From the NCBI RefSeq assembly GCF_025452235.1, contig NZ_CP104965.1:124001-188000 (forward strand): DNA of 64,000 nt, written 5' to 3'. The notes below the pieces were generated by a model. That model searched no databases, was not told where the DNA came from, and worked only from the letters and a program-made list of their open reading frames with translations. The first letter of the stretch is position 1, and every line of letters starts with the position of its first letter. Of this stretch, positions 63,179 through 64,000 are shown piece by piece. The stretch comes from Devosia neptuniae (GTDB taxonomy: Bacteria; Pseudomonadota; Alphaproteobacteria; Rhizobiales; Devosiaceae). The translations under genes and the position numbers were made by a program.

Positions 63179-63886
63179 ATGGATAGAACGGCAACAAGGC
63201 GGCGGCCACGGATGGCGCAGACGCTGGTAGATACACTGCGCCAGCAGATCGAGGCGGGGGCATTGCCCGTGGGCGCACAATTGCCCACCGAGCCGCAATT
63301 GGAAGCGCAATTCTCGGTGAGCCGCACCGTGGTGCGCGAGGCGATCACCGAATTGCGGGCGGCCGGGCTCGTCACCCCCATCCAGGGCAAGGGCATGTTC
63401 GTCACCGACAGCTCCCAAACCCCGGCCATCGTGCTGACCCCGCGCGAGATCCAGAGCATCCCGCAAACGCTGGAAATGCTGGAGTTTCGTGTCGCAGTCG
63501 AAACCGAAGCGGCCGCCATTGCCGCCCATCGCCGCTCCGCGCAGCAAGAAGAAGCTATCCGCTCCGCCAATCACGATATGGCCAACCAGATCGAGGCCGG
63601 CGGCGACACGATCGACGCAGATTTTGCCTTCCATTTGGCCATTGCCGAGGCCACCAACAATTTCTATTTCGCCGATACGCTCACCCGCTTCGGCAAGCGC
63701 TCGATTCCACGCGGGCAATTCCCCACCCTGCCCGACGCCAATGACGAGAGCTATTTGCAGGGTGTTTTGGCCGAGCATGAGCGAATCCTTGAGGCTATTG
63801 CCGACCAGGAGCCCGAGGCGGCGCGCGCCGCCATGCGGGATCATTTGCTGGGCAGCCAGAAGCGGTATCGCCGTCTCAAGCGCTGA
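63179..63886 (+). CDS. GntR family regulator with FCD domain (FadR-like)
   Basis: A 235-residue regulator. The winged helix has LPVGAQLPTEPQLEAQFSVS followed by RTVVREAITELRAAG. The FCD domain shows ESEAAAIAA-like RVAVETEAAAIAAHRR, DFAFHLAIAEATNN and LAEHERILEAIADQEPEAAR, with metal-ligand positions. ATG 63179 (MDRTATRR) with GGGGAAG upstream is preferred. It is divergent from a family 5 binding-protein gene and precedes a new operon, and palindromes in both gaps suggest that it controls all three units, probably in response to a sugar acid or other carboxylate. Confidence 0.88.
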   Translation: MDRTATRRRPRMAQTLVDTLRQQIEAGALPVGAQLPTEPQLEAQFSVSRTVVREAITELRAAGLVTPIQGKGMFVTDSSQTPAIVLTPREIQSIPQTLEMLEFRVAVETEAAAIAAHRRSAQQEEAIRSANHDMANQIEAGGDTIDADFAFHLAIAEATNNFYFADTLTRFGKRSIPRGQFPTLPDANDESYLQGVLAEHERILEAIADQEPEAARAAMRDHLLGSQKRYRRLKR

Positions 63887-63912
63887 GATCGCTGGACAGA
63901 TCGCCAATTCAT

Positions 63913-63925
63913 AGTATGTCATACT
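63913..63925. promoter_or_regulatory. Perfect AGTATGTCATACT palindrome, candidate FCD-regulator operator
   Basis: AGTATG-T-CATACT is a perfect inverted repeat with a single central base. It lies 27 bases after the FadR-like gene and 72 bases before the next ATG. The form is typical of FadR/GntR-FCD operators. Confidence 0.6.
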
Positions 63926-63997
63926 TTTGATTGTGACCCCGCCACAGCGGCTAGGTCACCCCATGCAAGCCGCCGACCGGATAAGGACGAAAAGACC

Positions 63998-64000
63998 ATG
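63998..64000 (+). CDS. Start codon of the next gene (rest beyond the window)
   Basis: The window ends with AAGGACGAAAAGACCATG, which has a fair ribosome site. Only the ATG is visible, so no product can be named. It lies downstream of the FCD regulator and of its candidate operator. Confidence 0.5.

Overview
The window looks like chromosomal DNA of a free-living alphaproteobacterium of the order Hyphomicrobiales, most like the Devosia group. This is inferred from the high GC content, the many binding-protein-dependent ABC transporters, the Omp25/RopB-type porin, the STAS-MlaE fusion and the recurring GC-rich palindromic intergenic repeats. No rRNA or tRNA gene, CRISPR array, prophage or intact insertion sequence was seen.

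Layout. 1-2.6 kb: the start of a sugar-type binding protein, a divergent AraC regulator and an lrgAB pair. 2.7-13.7 kb: a minus-strand peptide ABC operon (GntR regulator, family 5 binding protein, M24 creatinase-like hydrolase, two permeases, aspartoacylase-like deacylase, two ATPases, amidohydrolase). A 1046-bp direct/inverted/direct duplication interrupts it at 8.5-9.6 kb and looks like an assembly or replication fold-back. 13.9-16.0 kb: an aldo/keto reductase and a short DUF885 hydrolase. 16.0-19.8 kb: a three-gene set of N-formylglutamate amidohydrolase-like, DUF1704 (QEGLA) peptidase-like and GshB-like ATP-grasp proteins. 20.0-23.9 kb: an Mla-type lipid transport operon. 24.2-38.9 kb: sugar-acid and glycoside catabolism (mannonate dehydratase, a five-gene family 5 ABC transporter, GH39 glycosidase, GntR-FCD regulator, Gfo/Idh/MocA oxidoreductase, IlvD/Edd dehydratase, amidohydrolase, SDR). 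39.0-47.0 kb: a small secreted protein, an RND pump with its adaptor, a divergent two-component system and a porin. 47.2-51.6 kb: azlCD, then a TPP riboswitch followed by ykoF and thiXZY. 51.7-56.5 kb: a ribose-type sugar ABC operon with a divergent LacI regulator and a paired LacI-type operator. 56.9-61.4 kb: a sulfur/redox module (exported rhodanese, YeeE/YedE transporter, a tiny protein with twelve PCAA repeats, a His-rich protein, and a divergent thioredoxin-like protein with CcdA). 61.4-64 kb: a family 5 binding protein, a divergent FCD regulator and the start of the next operon.

How it fits together. Most of the window is nutrient scavenging: peptides or N-acyl amino acids, oligosaccharides and uronic acids, a simple sugar, a thiamine precursor and reduced sulfur, each unit with its own regulator. 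Palindromes in the intergenic regions suggest local operators for several of these regulators. The least explained parts are the PCAA-repeat protein in the sulfur operon, the ATP-grasp/DUF1704/formylglutamate-hydrolase trio, and the creatinase-like M24 enzyme that lacks most metal ligands.
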